Positions 15,015 to 27,218 of a DNA stretch of 64,000 bases are shown here, in pieces. Location: positions 920,480 through 984,479 of the forward strand of contig NW_013171849.1 of the NCBI RefSeq assembly GCF_000151665.1, given 5' to 3'. The position numbers and the translations under genes were made by a program. Numbering within the stretch: the stretch's first letter is position 1; each line of letters starts with the position of its first letter. The notes beneath the pieces were generated by a model. That model ran no database searches. It was not told where the DNA came from and saw only the letters and a program-made list of their open reading frames with translations. The stretch comes from Blastocystis hominis. Its lineage: Eukaryota > Sar > Bigyra > Opalinata > Blastocystidae.

Positions 15015-16206
15015 TTAATAATGAGAGTGTCGGTGGCGATGAGAGTAGGAATGAGAGCGTGATCGAGAGCGTGATCGCGATTTAGAACGACTTCGGTTTC
15101 CCCAACCCGATCGATATCTCGATCGCTCCCTGTGTTTAAAACAGAAACTATGTATACAAATAGCCTCTTCCTTTGTATTCACTGCCATCTGCCGATATCT
15201 AGATCACCAGGGAAGCATCGCATGTACATGATGATAGGACCGAGACTTCGAAGCATCCAGAGAATTTGACAACTCCGTATTTCCGTCGTTCTACATTACA
15301 ATGAAATCGAAATCGAAATCAAAACCGAAACCGAAACCGAAACGCCATTCACCACTGTCACTTGTTCCCCTCTTTTCTCAGAATCTCTTTCTCCTCCTTT
15401 ATCTTCGTTCTTCTCCGACTCCTTCGACTCCTTCGACTTCTCCGACTTCTCCGACTCGCTTAACTCGCTTTCCGAATGATGCCCATGATGTCTGTGATGG
15501 CGATGGCGATGATGTCCGTGGTGGCCACGCTGCTCCGCATTTCCGCTAGGAGATACACTTCTCTCCTTTATCTCTCCACATCCAATCACAACGCAGTCCT
15601 TCAGAGGCTTGTCCTTCGCATCCGTTGGTTGGTTTTCTATTTGCCGAACAAGTTCCATTCCCGCGATTACCTCTCCAAACACAACATGTTTGCCGTCGAG
15701 GTGCGGGCATGGAACCGTTGTTATAAAGAACTGAGATCCGTTTGTATTTGGGCCGGCGTTTGCCATGGATAATAACCCAGGCTTGGAGTGTTTGTACTTG
15801 AAAGACTCATCAGCAAACTTTTGCCCGTAAATACTCTCGCCCCCTGTTCCATTCTACGTTGAAATCATTAAAGTTGTATACAAATCGTGTGAAATCACCC
15901 CCTTGGATCATGAAGTCCTTTATCACGCGGTGGAATACAGAACCGCGATAATGAAGTGGTTTCCCGCTTCTTCCATTTCCCTTCTCCCCTGTACATAACG
16001 CTCTAACCGAAAGCCATTCAATGTTAAGATATACCTAAAATTCTCAACTGTTTTGGGAAGATCCTGTGCTATTACTAATATGGACTATAAATATACCGGA
16101 TAGAGCTGGAACACGATGCGACCCACTAAAACATATATGTCGATAGTTTTTCCGTACTTTCCTTCCCTCCAATAGATATATCAAAAAAGCACTTTGGTCC
16201 ACTCAT
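15015..16206 (-). CDS. Cyclophilin-type peptidyl-prolyl isomerase with His/Ser/Glu linker and RS tail
   Basis: Eight exons (16158-16206, 16097-16125, 16035-16063, 15882-16002, 15326-15853, 15228-15290, 15158-15198, 15015-15129) total 975 nt, 324 residues. The N-terminal 170 residues are a canonical cyclophilin: [29 protein letters not shown] (catalytic Arg, Phe, Met, Gln), [17 protein letters not shown]. The cyclosporin-contact Trp of human CypA is replaced by His (PHLDGKH). A linker rich in His and in SEKSE repeats follows, and the C terminus is an RS domain ([19 protein letters not shown]), as in nuclear splicing-linked cyclophilins such as PPIG. The exon 5/6 boundary (35-nt intron at 15291-15325) is the least certain join, though the total stays in frame. 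Confidence 0.9.
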
Positions 16207-16218
16207 ACTTTTTTAAAA
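16207..16218. promoter_or_regulatory. 12-bp gap between two divergent start codons
   Basis: The ATG of the cyclophilin (minus, 16206-16204) and that of MED7 (plus, 16219-16221) are separated by only 12 bp, TTTTTAAAAA-like sequence. Each gene's 5' leader and core promoter must therefore be almost absent or lie within the other gene's first exon. Confidence 0.7.
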
Positions 16219-16986
16219 ATGAGTTGTCAGAATAGTTATCCAACTCCTCCTTCATATTATAAAGACTTTGGTATTCCAATGCTACATCCATTTTGAATGA
16301 TAGAGTCCTCTGCAACTGCATTACCCCCACCTCGCCCAATTGAAGGTGAATTCTGGAGCAATGGGTCTGTTCGGTGTCGTGATGTATTGAAGCCTTGATA
16401 TTCTCGAATGTAGATGCCAATCTTTGAAACTGTAAAACCTGTCTATAAACAATTGTACGATGAAAGAAAATTTAAAGAAAATGGTGATGCCAAGGCAGAA
16501 GCCGCGTATATGTAAGGACTTCTTGAGGCTTTCATGAAATAGGCTTTTAAATCAACTCATGTCCTCATTTCTCAGGTTATTAGAGCAAGCAAACGAAACA
16601 AGCAAAGATTCATTAGAGTAGTCGTTATTGAGCGTTTTCTTAGAAGGCCATTGATGAAAGAAATTGAATGCATTGTAATGAATATAACGCGCTTGCTGAA
16701 TTACATTCGTCCTTATCAGTTACGGGAAAATCTTATTCGTAAGTTAAAACAGCAGGTAGAACAGAAAGAGAAAATGCTGGGAGAAATCAAATCAAAAATG
16801 GAGGAGTTCAATGAGCATATCGCGGAATGTCACAAGGCATTGGATTCCAAAGATAATCCTTCGGAAGTTGAATCCATTCGACAAAGACTGGAAGCATTAA
16901 TTCAACGAGAAGAATCATCCCCTAAGATGGATGAAGAGTTAATTGTTTTATCGAACAAACACTTCACAGCCTCACATAGGACTTGA
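16219..16986 (+). CDS. MED7: Mediator complex subunit MED7
   Basis: Middle-module subunit of Mediator, bridging activators to RNA polymerase II. Exons 16219-16270, 16304-16383, 16414-16511, 16543-16617 and 16644-16986 (introns 33, 30, 31, 26 nt) give 215 residues. Family marks: N-terminal SYPTPPSYYKDF, then ALPPPRPIEGEF, a helix MLLNQLMSSFLRLLE, and the signature LLNYIRPYQLRENLI (RPHQARE in animals), followed by the long coiled coil that pairs with MED21. The last residues (NKHFTASHRT) look unconserved. A further intron from 16941 could instead lead to a short alternative end (frame LENPEDIINKADLL, stop at 17048-17050), so the 3' end is uncertain. Confidence 0.8.
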
Positions 16987-17046
16987 GAATCCGGAAGATA
17001 TCATTAATAAGGCCGATCTGCTCTGCGCTATTTTCACTAACGATAC

Positions 17047-17979
17047 CTAGACATCAATGCAATAATGGCTATAACTACTGTAAATGTGAATAGCTTCCAA
17101 CTTGAGAAGAACTTCATCGCGGATGATGCGATGAAGCAGCTTTAAGTTATCGAGCGAAAATTTCACATCTAGAATCAATCCGACCCTTCAAAGCAAACAA
17201 TCAAAGGTCAAATCTCGAAGATTGTCAAGGTGATGTTCGTTGATTGCTGTTAATACAACATTGATCTGCTCCTCCGTCATTACCGTTCCTACAACTAAAC
17301 GATTGGTTTCCTCGTGTACGCATAAAGCTCAATTCTTCAATGTTGTGCATGTTTTCGCATTCCATAAAGCGTTTCAACACATCACAATTCACTCCCGTCA
17401 GATCCGTTTCTATAGTAGAATCCATGTCTACCTTGCGTACGACAAATGCAGAGCGTGTTAATGTTCCGGCAGTTAGCAGTGATGAAGGTCTCCATGAAAA
17501 GCTCCATTATTTCTGGTAAAATCGAAAGATCTAGACTAACAAAAGAGAATCGGGTCGTACTGATTCGAATACTTAAAAGACCCGATTGATCGAGTTTCAA
17601 GTCTTCGATTAGTTGGAGAATTGCAGGCAGAGATCCCTGCAGAACATTATTCCGGTTGATATTTCGGTGCTGTCGCTGACGATACGTCAGGTCTTCACTG
17701 CTCGTCGGCAAGTCAACGAAAGGCTTCTGTCCCCACAGTATTACTGGCTAGCGAGAGTGATCCTTCTCTGGGAAGATTGAGGAGACGAACGGCTTTGCGT
17801 TGGGATTCAGAGATGAGTGAAGCGCTGTTAGAGTCAATTGCTTTTTTTGCTTCTTTGCCCTCTTCGCCTTGCTCGTCTTTTTCGCTGTCTTGGCTTTTTG
17901 TGGTGGCTTTTCTTCTTCTGTGTTCTGTTTTGCTCCTTCATCTTTTTCCTCCTTAACAGTCTTTTCTCCCTGCTGCTGC

Positions 17980-18010
<31 letters not shown>

Positions 18011-18071
18011 CTTTTTCTTTTCTCTTTTCTTTTTGTTGTTTTTTCTTTCCCTTCTGCTTCGGTTTTTCTCC

Positions 18072-18124
<53 letters not shown>

Positions 18125-19089
18125 TTCCCTTTTCTCCTCCTTCGGCTGCTGCAGATTCTTTCTTTCCTTTGTTTTTTCTCTCCTTCTTTTTCAGTTTGGA
18201 GTTTCCTTGAGAATCAGGAGATGAAGAGCCGCTCGTATCTATATTGTTAGTAGCATTATCTATCATTGTGCATACACTTAATAGTAATGTCTTGTAGAGC
18301 AGGGAAAAATCCCTCGCGAATAAGACGTTCTAAATGGTCCTTATTGATTGCTTGTCTACCTACAGAGAGACCAATATGTTAATCCTCACATTCAAGACAC
18401 AGATGTTCTAATTTTGGAAACGGAACGCTTCTCATAGACAAAAGACACGAACTAATATGGTCCTCAGACTCTTTGGTTAATACCAATGTAAGGTTTGTAT
18501 GTTCTTTGAAGCAGCCATCCTCAAGAGCTTTACCAAACTTCCTTTTCCACACACTCAAATCAATAATATCTTGCTTCTCCAAAACCACAGATCGATCAAC
18601 TCGAAAAACCGGAATTATATATCCCTTCGTGATAGAAAATACCTTTTTCCCGGGTTTAATTGGTTTAATAAACGATTCTGCCTGAACATCGAGGTCAGAC
18701 GGAAAAACGCTCAAACCATTCTTGTTTAGGCACTAAAGTTAACAAAATAGACTTCATAGCACCTGAACTATAAGATTTCTCAGCCCTTGCGTTCCTATTG
18801 TCTTCTTGACGTAAATTTGGTAATCCGTTCCTTGATAACAAAAAGTGACATTGGGGATTCCCTTTTTATTCGATTTTACATCACTGCAAACTATCTATTG
18901 CTCAAGCTACCGACAATAACCAACATCGCTAGTTTTGATTACTTCCACATTCACAGATTGCTTTCCTTCCTCCTTCTTTTGTATTTCCTCAGTCTTGTGT
19001 TGGTTTTCCATTTCTGCTGGAATTACACTATCTCTGGTTATTTCAGAACCAGATTGTTTCTCTTCATGGCTGTTATTTGTGTTGCTCAT
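17047..19089 (-). CDS. PolyQ/Lys-rich protein with LRR-like ends, function unknown
   Basis: Nine exons (18925-19089, 18763-18894, 18390-18732, 18276-18359, 17787-18238, 17441-17747, 17320-17409, 17199-17294, 17047-17168; introns 25-39 nt) join in frame to 596 residues. I do not recognise a named family. The N-terminal 55 residues are polar (start MSNTNNSHEEKQSG). Then comes a globular part with LRR-like pieces (FPKLEHLCLEC, FFPALQDITIK). The centre is a nuclear-looking basic region with two glutamine runs (CAG/CAA at about 17975-18010 and 18070-18122) between Lys/Glu blocks. The C-terminal third again has LRR-like segments (NIEELSFM, LDNLRDLTF). The length sum being divisible by three supports the exon set. 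Confidence 0.6.
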
Positions 19090-19444
19090 TAATGGATCCT
19101 TACAGAGTTTTTATGAATCATGAGTGGTAGTTTCATTGTAATGTAGAAACAAATGTTGATTGTAAATAATGGAAATGAAATACTCAGAGCAGAAATATCA
19201 TAGAAATTAATTCAATTCAATTAATCATTATTATGAATGAGAATATTTATACTATTTCACTTTTGAGTCTGTTGTGTAAATTCATTATTAATTTGTGAGA
19301 ATATTGCTGATAATGTAAATATTGCCCATTCTTTCAATGATGATAAATACATAAATTTCTTTTGAAATAATAGGTATTAATTAATATTGATGTATTCAAT
19401 GGCCACATTAATTCGATTCTTTTAATTCATAAAACAAACAATCC
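19090..19444. other. AT-rich intergenic region, no gene seen
   Basis: Lies between the 5' end of the polyQ gene and the 3' end of the FYVE gene. It contains the promoter of the former and, on the minus strand at about 19431-19438, a TGTTTGTT motif four to six bases after the FYVE gene's TAA. No other structure seen. Confidence 0.5.
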
Positions 19445-22400
19445 TTATTCTTTCAATTTAGCAATCTCCCCTTGAACATTCTTCAACTGGCATAAGAACA
19501 AGTAACAGATATCACAGAAACGCTACATGATTACTCCATCTATCATAAAAAGGTACCTTGTCTTCTCCGATCCTATCGACAGTCATGTACTTGTTGCAAC
19601 ATGCAGAGCAGAACACTTCACCGCAATATCGGCAATGACTACATATCGAAGATGATTCAATTACCCTACTGTCTTCTTCTGAATAAGGTAAACGAATTGC
19701 CACAGTTCATACAACTATGGACTGCCTTGTCAGGTATGGGTGGGAGCGGGCGAACATGACTATTTATAAGATTCAACTGATGCTGAAGGATAATAATGAT
19801 TGATTTGGATATTGCAGATTCATAAGGAGAGCCTTGAGTAGAGGTAGATGATAAGAGAAGATTTAGGGATTTAACCATACTTTCCAAATTAGCATTAAGT
19901 GTTCTAGGATTACTACCAGCTTCTTGAGGTTGAATGGGTTCTGGAGCAGTGATTGTGACAGGTAATTCCTTTTCAACTATCTTCTGTTCTGCTGGAACTG
20001 ATTCCGTTTCATCTTTATGTTGTAAGGCTGCTTTCTGTTTTAGAGACACGTTCTCAGTCAGTACTTGTTCATAAAGATTTTGGAGGGCATCAACTTCAGC
20101 ACAACGATTCTTCAGCGACTGATGTGTTATTTCTTCAGCTCTTAATTGGGCTTGTGTTTCCTTGAGTTGACTTTCTGCTTGATTCAATTTCTTTTCTAAT
20201 TCCTTCATATCTTCCACTTGTTTAGCAGAATGCTCAAGTAATTCATTCACTTCCTCTTCTTTCTGAGCGATACGCAAAGTCATTTCTTTATTCTCTTTCT
20301 CCGCGTCTTCTAATTTGCTTTGTAGTTGAGAGACTGAACTCCTTAAGCCCATCACAGTTTCATCTAGTAGTTCAACACGAGTTTTCAGATCATCCGCTAC
20401 GCTTTCTTTAGTAGCAAGAGTAGAAATTAGTTCTTCTTTCTCATTCTCGCTCTCCTCAATTGATTTCTTCAAGTCTTCAATCTCATTTTCTTTAGTAGCA
20501 AGAGTGGAAATCAGCTCTTCTTTCTCATTTTCACTCTCAACATTCGATTTCTTCAAGTCTTCTATCTCTTTATTCAATGTTGAGTTTTCCTTCTTTGTAT
20601 TGATTATACGAATAGCATAATCCTGAACTCTCTTTTCTGATTCAGATAACTCTGATTTCAATCGGTTCAATTCTTCAGTTTCGCTTTCTTTGATAGCAAG
20701 AGTAGAAATCAACTCTTCTTTCTCATTTTCGCTCTCCTCAATTGATTTCTTTAAGTCTTCAATTGATTTCTTCAAGTCTTCAGTTTCGCTTTCTTTGATG
20801 GCCAAAGTAGAAATCAGCTCTTCTTTTTCATTCTCACTTTCAACATTCGATTTCCTTAAGTCCTCAATTGATTTCTTTAGGTCTTCAATTGATTTCTTTA
20901 GGTCTTCAGTTTCGCTTTCTTTAGTAGCAAGAGTAGAAATCAGCTCTTCTTTTTCATTCTCACCCGCAACATTCGATTTCTTTAGGTCTTCAATTGATTT
21001 CTTTAGGTCTTCAATCTCTTTATTCAATGTTGAGTTCTCCTTCTTTGTATTGATTATACGAATAGCATAATCCTGAACTCTCTTTTCTGATTCAGATAAC
21101 TCTGATTTCAATCGGTTCAATTCTTCAGTTTTATTTTCACCCGCAACATTCGATTTCCTTAAGTCTTCAATTGATTTCTTCAATTCTTCAGTTTCGCTTT
21201 CTTTGATGGCCAAAGTAGAAATCAGTTCTTCTTTCTCATTTTCGCTCTCCTCAATTGATTTCTTCAAGTCTTCAATTGATTTCTTCAATTCTTCAATCTC
21301 ATTTTCTTTGATGGCCAAAGTAGAAATCAGTTCTTCTTTCTCATTTTCGCTCTCCTCAATTGATTTCTTCAAGTCTTCAATCTCATTTTCTTTGATGGCC
21401 AAAGTAGAAATTAGTTCTTCTTTCTCATTTTCGCTCTCCTCAATTGATTTCTTTAGGTCTTCAATTGATTTCTTTAGGCCTTCAATTTCTTTTTTATTCA
21501 TAGTATTGCTATCACAAAGTTCTTCAATATACTTATCTTTCTTTGATATTTCACTTTTAAGAGTAGTGACTTCGACATTATGATTATATATACATGAATT
21601 AAGAGCTGGTAACTCATTTTCATAGATAGCTATTCTACGTCTTAATTCCTTAATCTTTCTGTTTGCATCATTCATATCATTATCTTTATTAGAGATAGAT
21701 AATCGTAAACTACTAATTTCTGAGTCAGATGCTACAAGTGATAATTGCATGTTTGCAAGGCTGCTTTGTAAACTTAATAACTCTGATTTTAGCTGTACTA
21801 TAGTCTGATTCATAGTCTCCCTTTCCTTCTCGAATGATTGCTGAAGAGCTAATTCTGAATCTTTCTTCTGCTGTTCCATATTGGATATAGCTGCAAGAAG
21901 AGATTGCTCTTTTTCTTCAGCTTCTTTAAGTTTTCTCTTGTAAGCTTCATGAATTGGTTTAAAGCTGACTGTTGATTCTATAGAAATAAGGGATCTATCC
22001 TCGTGGCTATTACACAAGAGTGTTTGACCTCCTGCACCCAAAGTTGACACAATCCTATTTTTCAAAACTTCCAATCGTGATGATAATTCCTTCACAGATT
22101 GAGTTTTGTATATATGTTCATTGCTGTCTAAACACTGTACTGATAATGTTTCCATTCCTATACCAGTATTCTGTGCCTTTTTGAGAACATTATTACTTGA
22201 TGACTCGAGACTTTCAGTCGATTTCTTTAGGTCTTCAATCTCACTTTCTTTAGTAGCAAGAGTGGAAATTAGTTCTTCTTTCTCATTTTCACTTTCCTCA
22301 ATTGATTTCTTTAAGTCTTCAATTTCCTTTTCTTTGATGGCCAAAGTAGAAATCAGCTCTTCTTTCTCATTCTCACTTTCAACATTCGATTTCTTTAAGT

Positions 22401-24176
22401 CCTCAATTGATTTCTTCAGGTCTTCAGTTTCCTTTTCTTTGATGGCCAAAGTAGAAATCAGTTCTTCTTTCTCATTCTCACTTTCAACATTCGATTTCTT
22501 CAGGTCTTCAATTGATTTCTTCAGGTCTTCAGTTTCGCTTTCTTTGATGGCCAAAGTAGAAATTAGTTCTTCTTTCTCATTCTCACTCTCAACATTCGAT
22601 TTCTTCAAGTCTTTAATTGATTTCTTTAGGTCTTCAATTGATTTCTTTAGGTCTTCAGTTTCGCTTTCTTTGATAGCAAGAGTAGAAATCAACTCTTCTT
22701 TCTCATTTTCACTCTCAACATTCGATTTCTTCAAGTCTTTAATTGATTTCTTTAGGTCTTCAATCTCTTTATTCAATGTTGAGTTTTCCTTCTTTGTATT
22801 GATTATACGAATAGCATAATCCTGAACTCTCTTTTCTGATTCAGATAACTCTGATTTCAATCGGTTCAATTCTTCTTTCTCATTTTCGCTCTCCTCAATT
22901 GATTTCTTCAAGTCTTCAATTTCCTTTTCTTTGATGGCCAAAGTAGAAATCAACTCTTCTTTTTCATTCTCACTTTCAACATTCGATTTCTTTAAGTCTT
23001 CAATTGATTTCTTTAGGTCTTCAGTTTCGCTTTCTTTGATAGCAAGAGTAGAAATCAACTCTTCTTTCTCATTTTCGCTCTCCTCAATTGATTTCTTCAA
23101 GTCTTCAATTGATTTCTTCAGGTCTTCAGTTTCGCTTTCTTTGATGGCCAAAGTAGAAATCAACTCTTCTTTCTCATTCTCACTTTCAACATTCGATTTC
23201 CTTAAGTCTTCAATTGATTTCTTTAGGTCTTCAGTTTCGCTTTCTTTAGTAGCAAGAGTGGAAATTAGTTCTTCTTTCTCATTTTCACTCTCCTCAATTG
23301 ATTTCTTCAAGTCTTCTATCTCTTTATTCAATGTTGAGTTTTCCTTCTTTGTATTGATTATACGAATAGCATAATCCTGAACTCTCTTTTCTGATTCAGA
23401 TAACTCTGATTTCAATCGGTTCAATTCTTCAGTTTCGCTTTCTTTGATAGCAAGAGTAGAAATCAACTCTTCTTTCTCATTTTCGCTCTCCTCAATTGAT
23501 TTCTTTAAGTCTTCAATTTCCTTTTCTTTGATAGCCAGGTTAGAAATCAATTTTTCCTTCTCACTTTCATTTTGTTGCTTTAGCTGACTGTTTCTCTGTT
23601 CGAGTTCGATAATATACTGCTCGCATTTATTCAAATGATCCTAAGAGTAATCCAATAGATGTAAGTCAAACAGCATCAATATTAATACCAGAAGCAGAAG
23701 GATCTACACATTCGCTACTTTGAGAATTACTTGGATTCTTTGTCATATTTAGAAGTGGAGATAAATTCTTTCTAGATATTATTTCCATAATGCTGTCAAA
23801 CAGAGAACTTAGGACAATAGAACTTTCAACTAAGGAGGGTAATATTGTAGAATAAGATGGTTTAACATCCTCTTCTTGGAAATCTTCGTTTCCCTCCCAG
23901 GGATCTCTATTATACCTTACAATAAAACAACACCATAAAGCCTACATCTTCCTTAACTTCAAAAAGAGTGATTTCTCGTTTCCTTTGTATTTTTGAGTAA
24001 TAGTTCCTACCTAATTATAATAATTCAGTACAAGTAATCACCCAACTAATCATAATAGGGTCTACTTCAGTATAGAAGGAAACGAGTTGTTCTTCGATAT
24101 CTGGAGGAATATAAAACGATTCCTCTCTAGAAGTCACCAGAAAAATAACATAAGTACTCATTCTTACTGACTTCAT
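19445..24176 (-). CDS. FYVE zinc-finger coiled-coil protein (EEA1-like)
   Basis: Six exons (24042-24176, 23946-24010, 23672-23915, 19670-23640, 19557-19638, 19445-19522; introns 31, 30, 31, 31, 34 nt) give 1524 residues. Residues 30-70 carry a motif common in protist coiled-coil proteins (FYTEVDPIMISW...QKYKGNEKSLF). About 1200 residues of heptad coiled coil follow, built from repeats of EDLKKSIEESENEKEELIST. The C terminus is a FYVE finger completed across an intron: CMNCGNSFTLF, then RRRHHCRYCGEVFCSACC (19.6 kb) and RFCDICY. The RRHHCR pocket binds PI3P, so endosomal membrane tethering, as for EEA1, is the likely job; the usual WxxD before the finger is missing. That it is the functional EEA1 counterpart is inference. 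Confidence 0.8.
20400..23620 (-). repeat. Degenerate tandem repeats coding for coiled coil
   Basis: Within the FYVE gene. The repeated unit encodes EDLKKS(I/N)(E/V)ESENEKEELISTLA(I/T)KE(S/K)E. A second, longer module ([21 protein letters not shown] then IINTKKENSTLNKE) occurs at four places near 20550-20680, 21020-21130, 22760-22880 and 23310-23430 with almost identical DNA, pointing to recent segmental duplication or gene conversion. Long open frames on the opposite strand are shadows of this repeat. Confidence 0.9.
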
Positions 24177-24553
24177 TCGCTGTAGACATGGCAATAACCC
24201 TAAGCTATATTTACTCTCAAGGATATAATAACAAAACGCTAACTTATCACTAATAAGAAAAATAAGCTTAGTTAATTGTATATTCTAGTCTATTCAAAAG
24301 TGTATCGAGAAATGATACACAAATTTTTGGAATACCAAATATATTGCCATATTCTATTATTGGTATTAAGCATTATTTCTGGTGTAATGACTTATTTTTC
24401 CTATATCTGTATATTCACAATAATCTGTATGTAGCAAGGTACTTTTCTAGTCATAGGTTGCATTATAACTACTGGATCAGCAGCAAGTTTATATACTGAA
24501 AACGCAGTAAATGAAGAAAACTATAGTAAGATCTTAACTTTGTTTGTAGAGTT
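24177..24553. other. Shared 5' region of two divergent genes
   Basis: AT-rich, about 375 bp, between the start of the FYVE gene (minus) and the start of the decapeptide-repeat gene (plus). Presumably holds both promoters. I see no coding region or strong repeat. Confidence 0.45.
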
Positions 24554-27184
24554 ATGCGTGTAGATTCTGCTGTAGACCACACTTCCATAGAAAATTCGGA
24601 TTTTTCAAAGTTTTATGTACGAGATAAGTTACGTAGTCTGAATTTGGCTAACTTGGATTTGAGTGATAGTAGTGCAAATAATAAGATTTCAAGGAGTAAA
24701 GAAAATAGCTTACATGGTTTAAATAATGAAAATACGGCCAAAGAGGTGAATGAGTATACAGATTTGAGTATACCTTCTATAGCTCTATCTCGTGATACAG
24801 AACGTAAGCTTCAGGATCATAAAGCACACAGTAAGGTTGTGAAGCATAGTGTTATATTACCTCTTGTTGAAGCTTATTATCCTAAGACTAAAGCTGAGGC
24901 AGAGGAAGGTTCAGCCAAACTGAGCTCTACTGATGTTAGTTCAAATGGTCCTAAAGATATAACTACTGATGGAGTTGCTAATACTAATGTAACCTTCACG
25001 ACGAAATTACATAACGACACTGAAAACAAGGAAGCTGTGGAACAAAAAGAGGAAAAGAAAGAAGCTGTGGAAGAGAATGAAGAAAAGAAAGAAGCTATAG
25101 AAGAGAATGAAGAAAAGAAAGAAGCTGTGGAAGAGAATGAAGAAAAGAAAGAAGTTGTGGAAGACAATGAAGAAAAGAAAGAAGCTGTAGAAGAAAATGA
25201 AGAAAAGAAAGAAGCTGTGGAAGAGAATGAAGAAAAGAAAGAAGCTGTGGAAGACAATGAAGAAAAGAAAGAAGCTGTGGAAGAGAATGAAGAAAAGAAA
25301 GAAGTTGTGGAAGACAAAGAAGAAAAGAAAGAAGCTGTGGAAGAAAATGAAGAAAAGAAAGAAGCTGTGGAAGACAATGAAGAAAAGAAAGAAGCTGTGG
25401 AAGAAAACGAAGAAAAGAAAGAAGCTGTGGAAGAGAATGAAGAAAAGAAAGAAGCTGTGGAAGAGAATGAAGAAAAGAAAGAAGCTGTGGAAGAGAATGA
25501 AGAAAAGAAAGAAGCTGTAGAAGAAAATGAAGAAAAGAAAGAAGCTGTGGAAGAAAACGAAGAAAAGAAAGAAGCTGTGGAAGAAAACGAAGAAAAGAAA
25601 GAAGCTGTGGAAGAAAATGAAGAAAAGAAAGAAGCTGTAGAAGAGAATGAAGAAAAGAAAGAAGCTGTGGAAGACAAAGAAGAAAAGAAAGAAGCTGTGG
25701 AAGAAAATGAAGAAAAGAAAGAAGCTGTGGAAGAAAACGAAGAAAAGAAAGAAGCTGTGGAAGACAAAGAAGAAAAGAAAGAAGCTGTGGAAGACAAAGA
25801 AGAAAAGAAAGAAGCTGTGGAAGAAAATGAAGAAAAGAAAGAAGCTGTGGAAGAAAACGAAGAAAAGAAAGAAGCTGTGGAAGACAAAGAAGAAAAGAAA
25901 GAAGCTGTAGAAGAGAATGAAGAAAAGAAAGAAGTTGTGGAAGACAATGAAGAAAAGAAAGACAGTCAAGTGATGGAACAAATCACTAGCACTAACAAGA
26001 GTCAAAAGAGGCGAAAAATCCATAAAAGAAAGTCTTCTCAAATAAACCAAATGGTTGTCTCACCAACAACTCAAGATATGAATCAATCTTCTACTAAGGA
26101 ACCTAATACTAACAAGGATAGTTTATATATCGATAATTTAAAATTGGATAATATTAATAATATTGCTCTAATTAACACTAGTTCTCCCCAAAGTACTGAG
26201 GTGCATCCTTCCTCCACAGCATTACCTGTCATGCCCGATGCAGTATTGCTATCGAATAAAGATAAGGAACAACATAAGCAAATCGAAGCCATCGTTTCAA
26301 AATCCAATTCTGTTCCTGAGTCTATTGCTAAGGATGCCGTGGACCCTGGAAAACCTGATGAGATGTCAAGCCCATCTATGAATTCAGATTTATCTCATCG
26401 GTCTCGTGATCCAGTCCATCATCCAGAATACCCCTATGATAGACCGTATCATCTTCGTTCAAGTGAGGGATATCGAGGCAGACTACGCTTCAATGCGAAG
26501 ATTATACGAAAGAATATTATAGAAGTACAAATTTCTAGTCATCAGGACGTTTCCTGTTATATTATTGGTCGTTCAGGCCAACGTTCACCCAAGACCACTA
26601 TCTATTCTACAAAGGGGCGTACTCGCCATATTCACCTATCTTCTTGGTTTACTCCTTATCAGGTAGAATGTGGAGACAATGATGTCTGTACGGTTACAGA
26701 GAGGGGCTTGATGAGTAGATGGATGGCATAGAGTATCATTGCAGGATTCGGGATATTCGTTCAAAGCCAGACTAGTTGTCTTGGTTTTATTTGTGTCAGT
26801 TCTGTGTTTCTTAACTTTCTTGTAGGAATGGCTCGCTGTTTTAAACGTAGAATCTACTATTTCTTGACTCAATCTGTTCTGGAAGATGGTGAAATCGAAG
26901 AGGAGAATACTTTACTTGACGAGTCTTCTCATTCCTATTCGGAATCCCACCATCAAGATGGAGAAGAATACAAGCAGGATCTTATTAGTAAAAAAGCCGG
27001 CAATGGTAAAAAGGGAAGAAAGTCCAGAGATTATTTTCATTTGAATCCTTATGTCAATTGCCCACATTGTAGGCCTTTTCTATTTTTATGATATTTAGGT
27101 GGGTACCAAAACAATCGGAATGCAGTGGTGTGCCTTAAGTGCAACAATATGTTAGGACAGAGAAAATATTGGAGTGTTTGTTGA
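24554..27184 (+). CDS. Tandem decapeptide-repeat protein with C-terminal zinc ribbon
   Basis: Exons 24554-26714, 26745-27068 and 27099-27184 (two 30-nt introns) total 857 codons. Residues 1-155 are Ser/Asn-rich. About 31 copies of EAVEENEEKK (variants E/D, N/K, A/V) form a long charged, probably single-helix or disordered spacer. A basic patch (KRRKIHKRKSSQ) and a folded part (PYDRPYHLRSSEGYRGRLRFN, then IIEVQISSHQDVSCYIIGRS) follow. After intron 1 there is a hydrophobic stretch (near 26760-26830) that could cross a membrane, and the end is a zinc ribbon (CPHCGYQNN...CLKCN) split by intron 2. The cell role is unknown. Polyadenylation at 27170 would make a UAA stop, shortening the coded end from the genomic TGA at 27182. 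The start ATG is the first in frame and not confirmed. Confidence 0.6.
25028..25960 (+). repeat. 30-bp minisatellite, about 31 copies
   Basis: Head-to-tail 30-bp unit (GAAGCTGTGGAAGAGAATGA plus AGAAAAGAAA) in the coding frame of the decapeptide-repeat gene. Copies differ by a few bases (GAGAAT/GAAAAC/GACAAA, GTGG/GTAG). All three plus frames and two minus frames stay open across it, giving several false long ORFs. Confidence 0.95.
27175..27182 (+). terminator. TGTTTGTT polyadenylation motif that would create a stop
   Basis: Four bases (GGAG) separate this motif from T27170, the first base of a codon. Cleavage after that T and addition of A residues gives UAA. In Blastocystis this motif directs such stop-making polyadenylation. 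Confidence 0.65.
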
Positions 27185-27218
27185 AATTACTATTTTACCT
27201 ACAATAGGAGGAAAGGAG

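Noticed and set aside
25028-25960. 30-bp regular repeats as a CRISPR array
   Set aside because: There are no spacers: units are directly joined and code for a decapeptide in a eukaryotic gene.
25007-26050. Long minus-strand open frames over the 30-bp repeat (about 350 residues, Ser/Phe- or Phe-rich)
   Set aside because: They are mirror images of a repeat without stops; composition is driven by the repeat, and there is no start context or domain.
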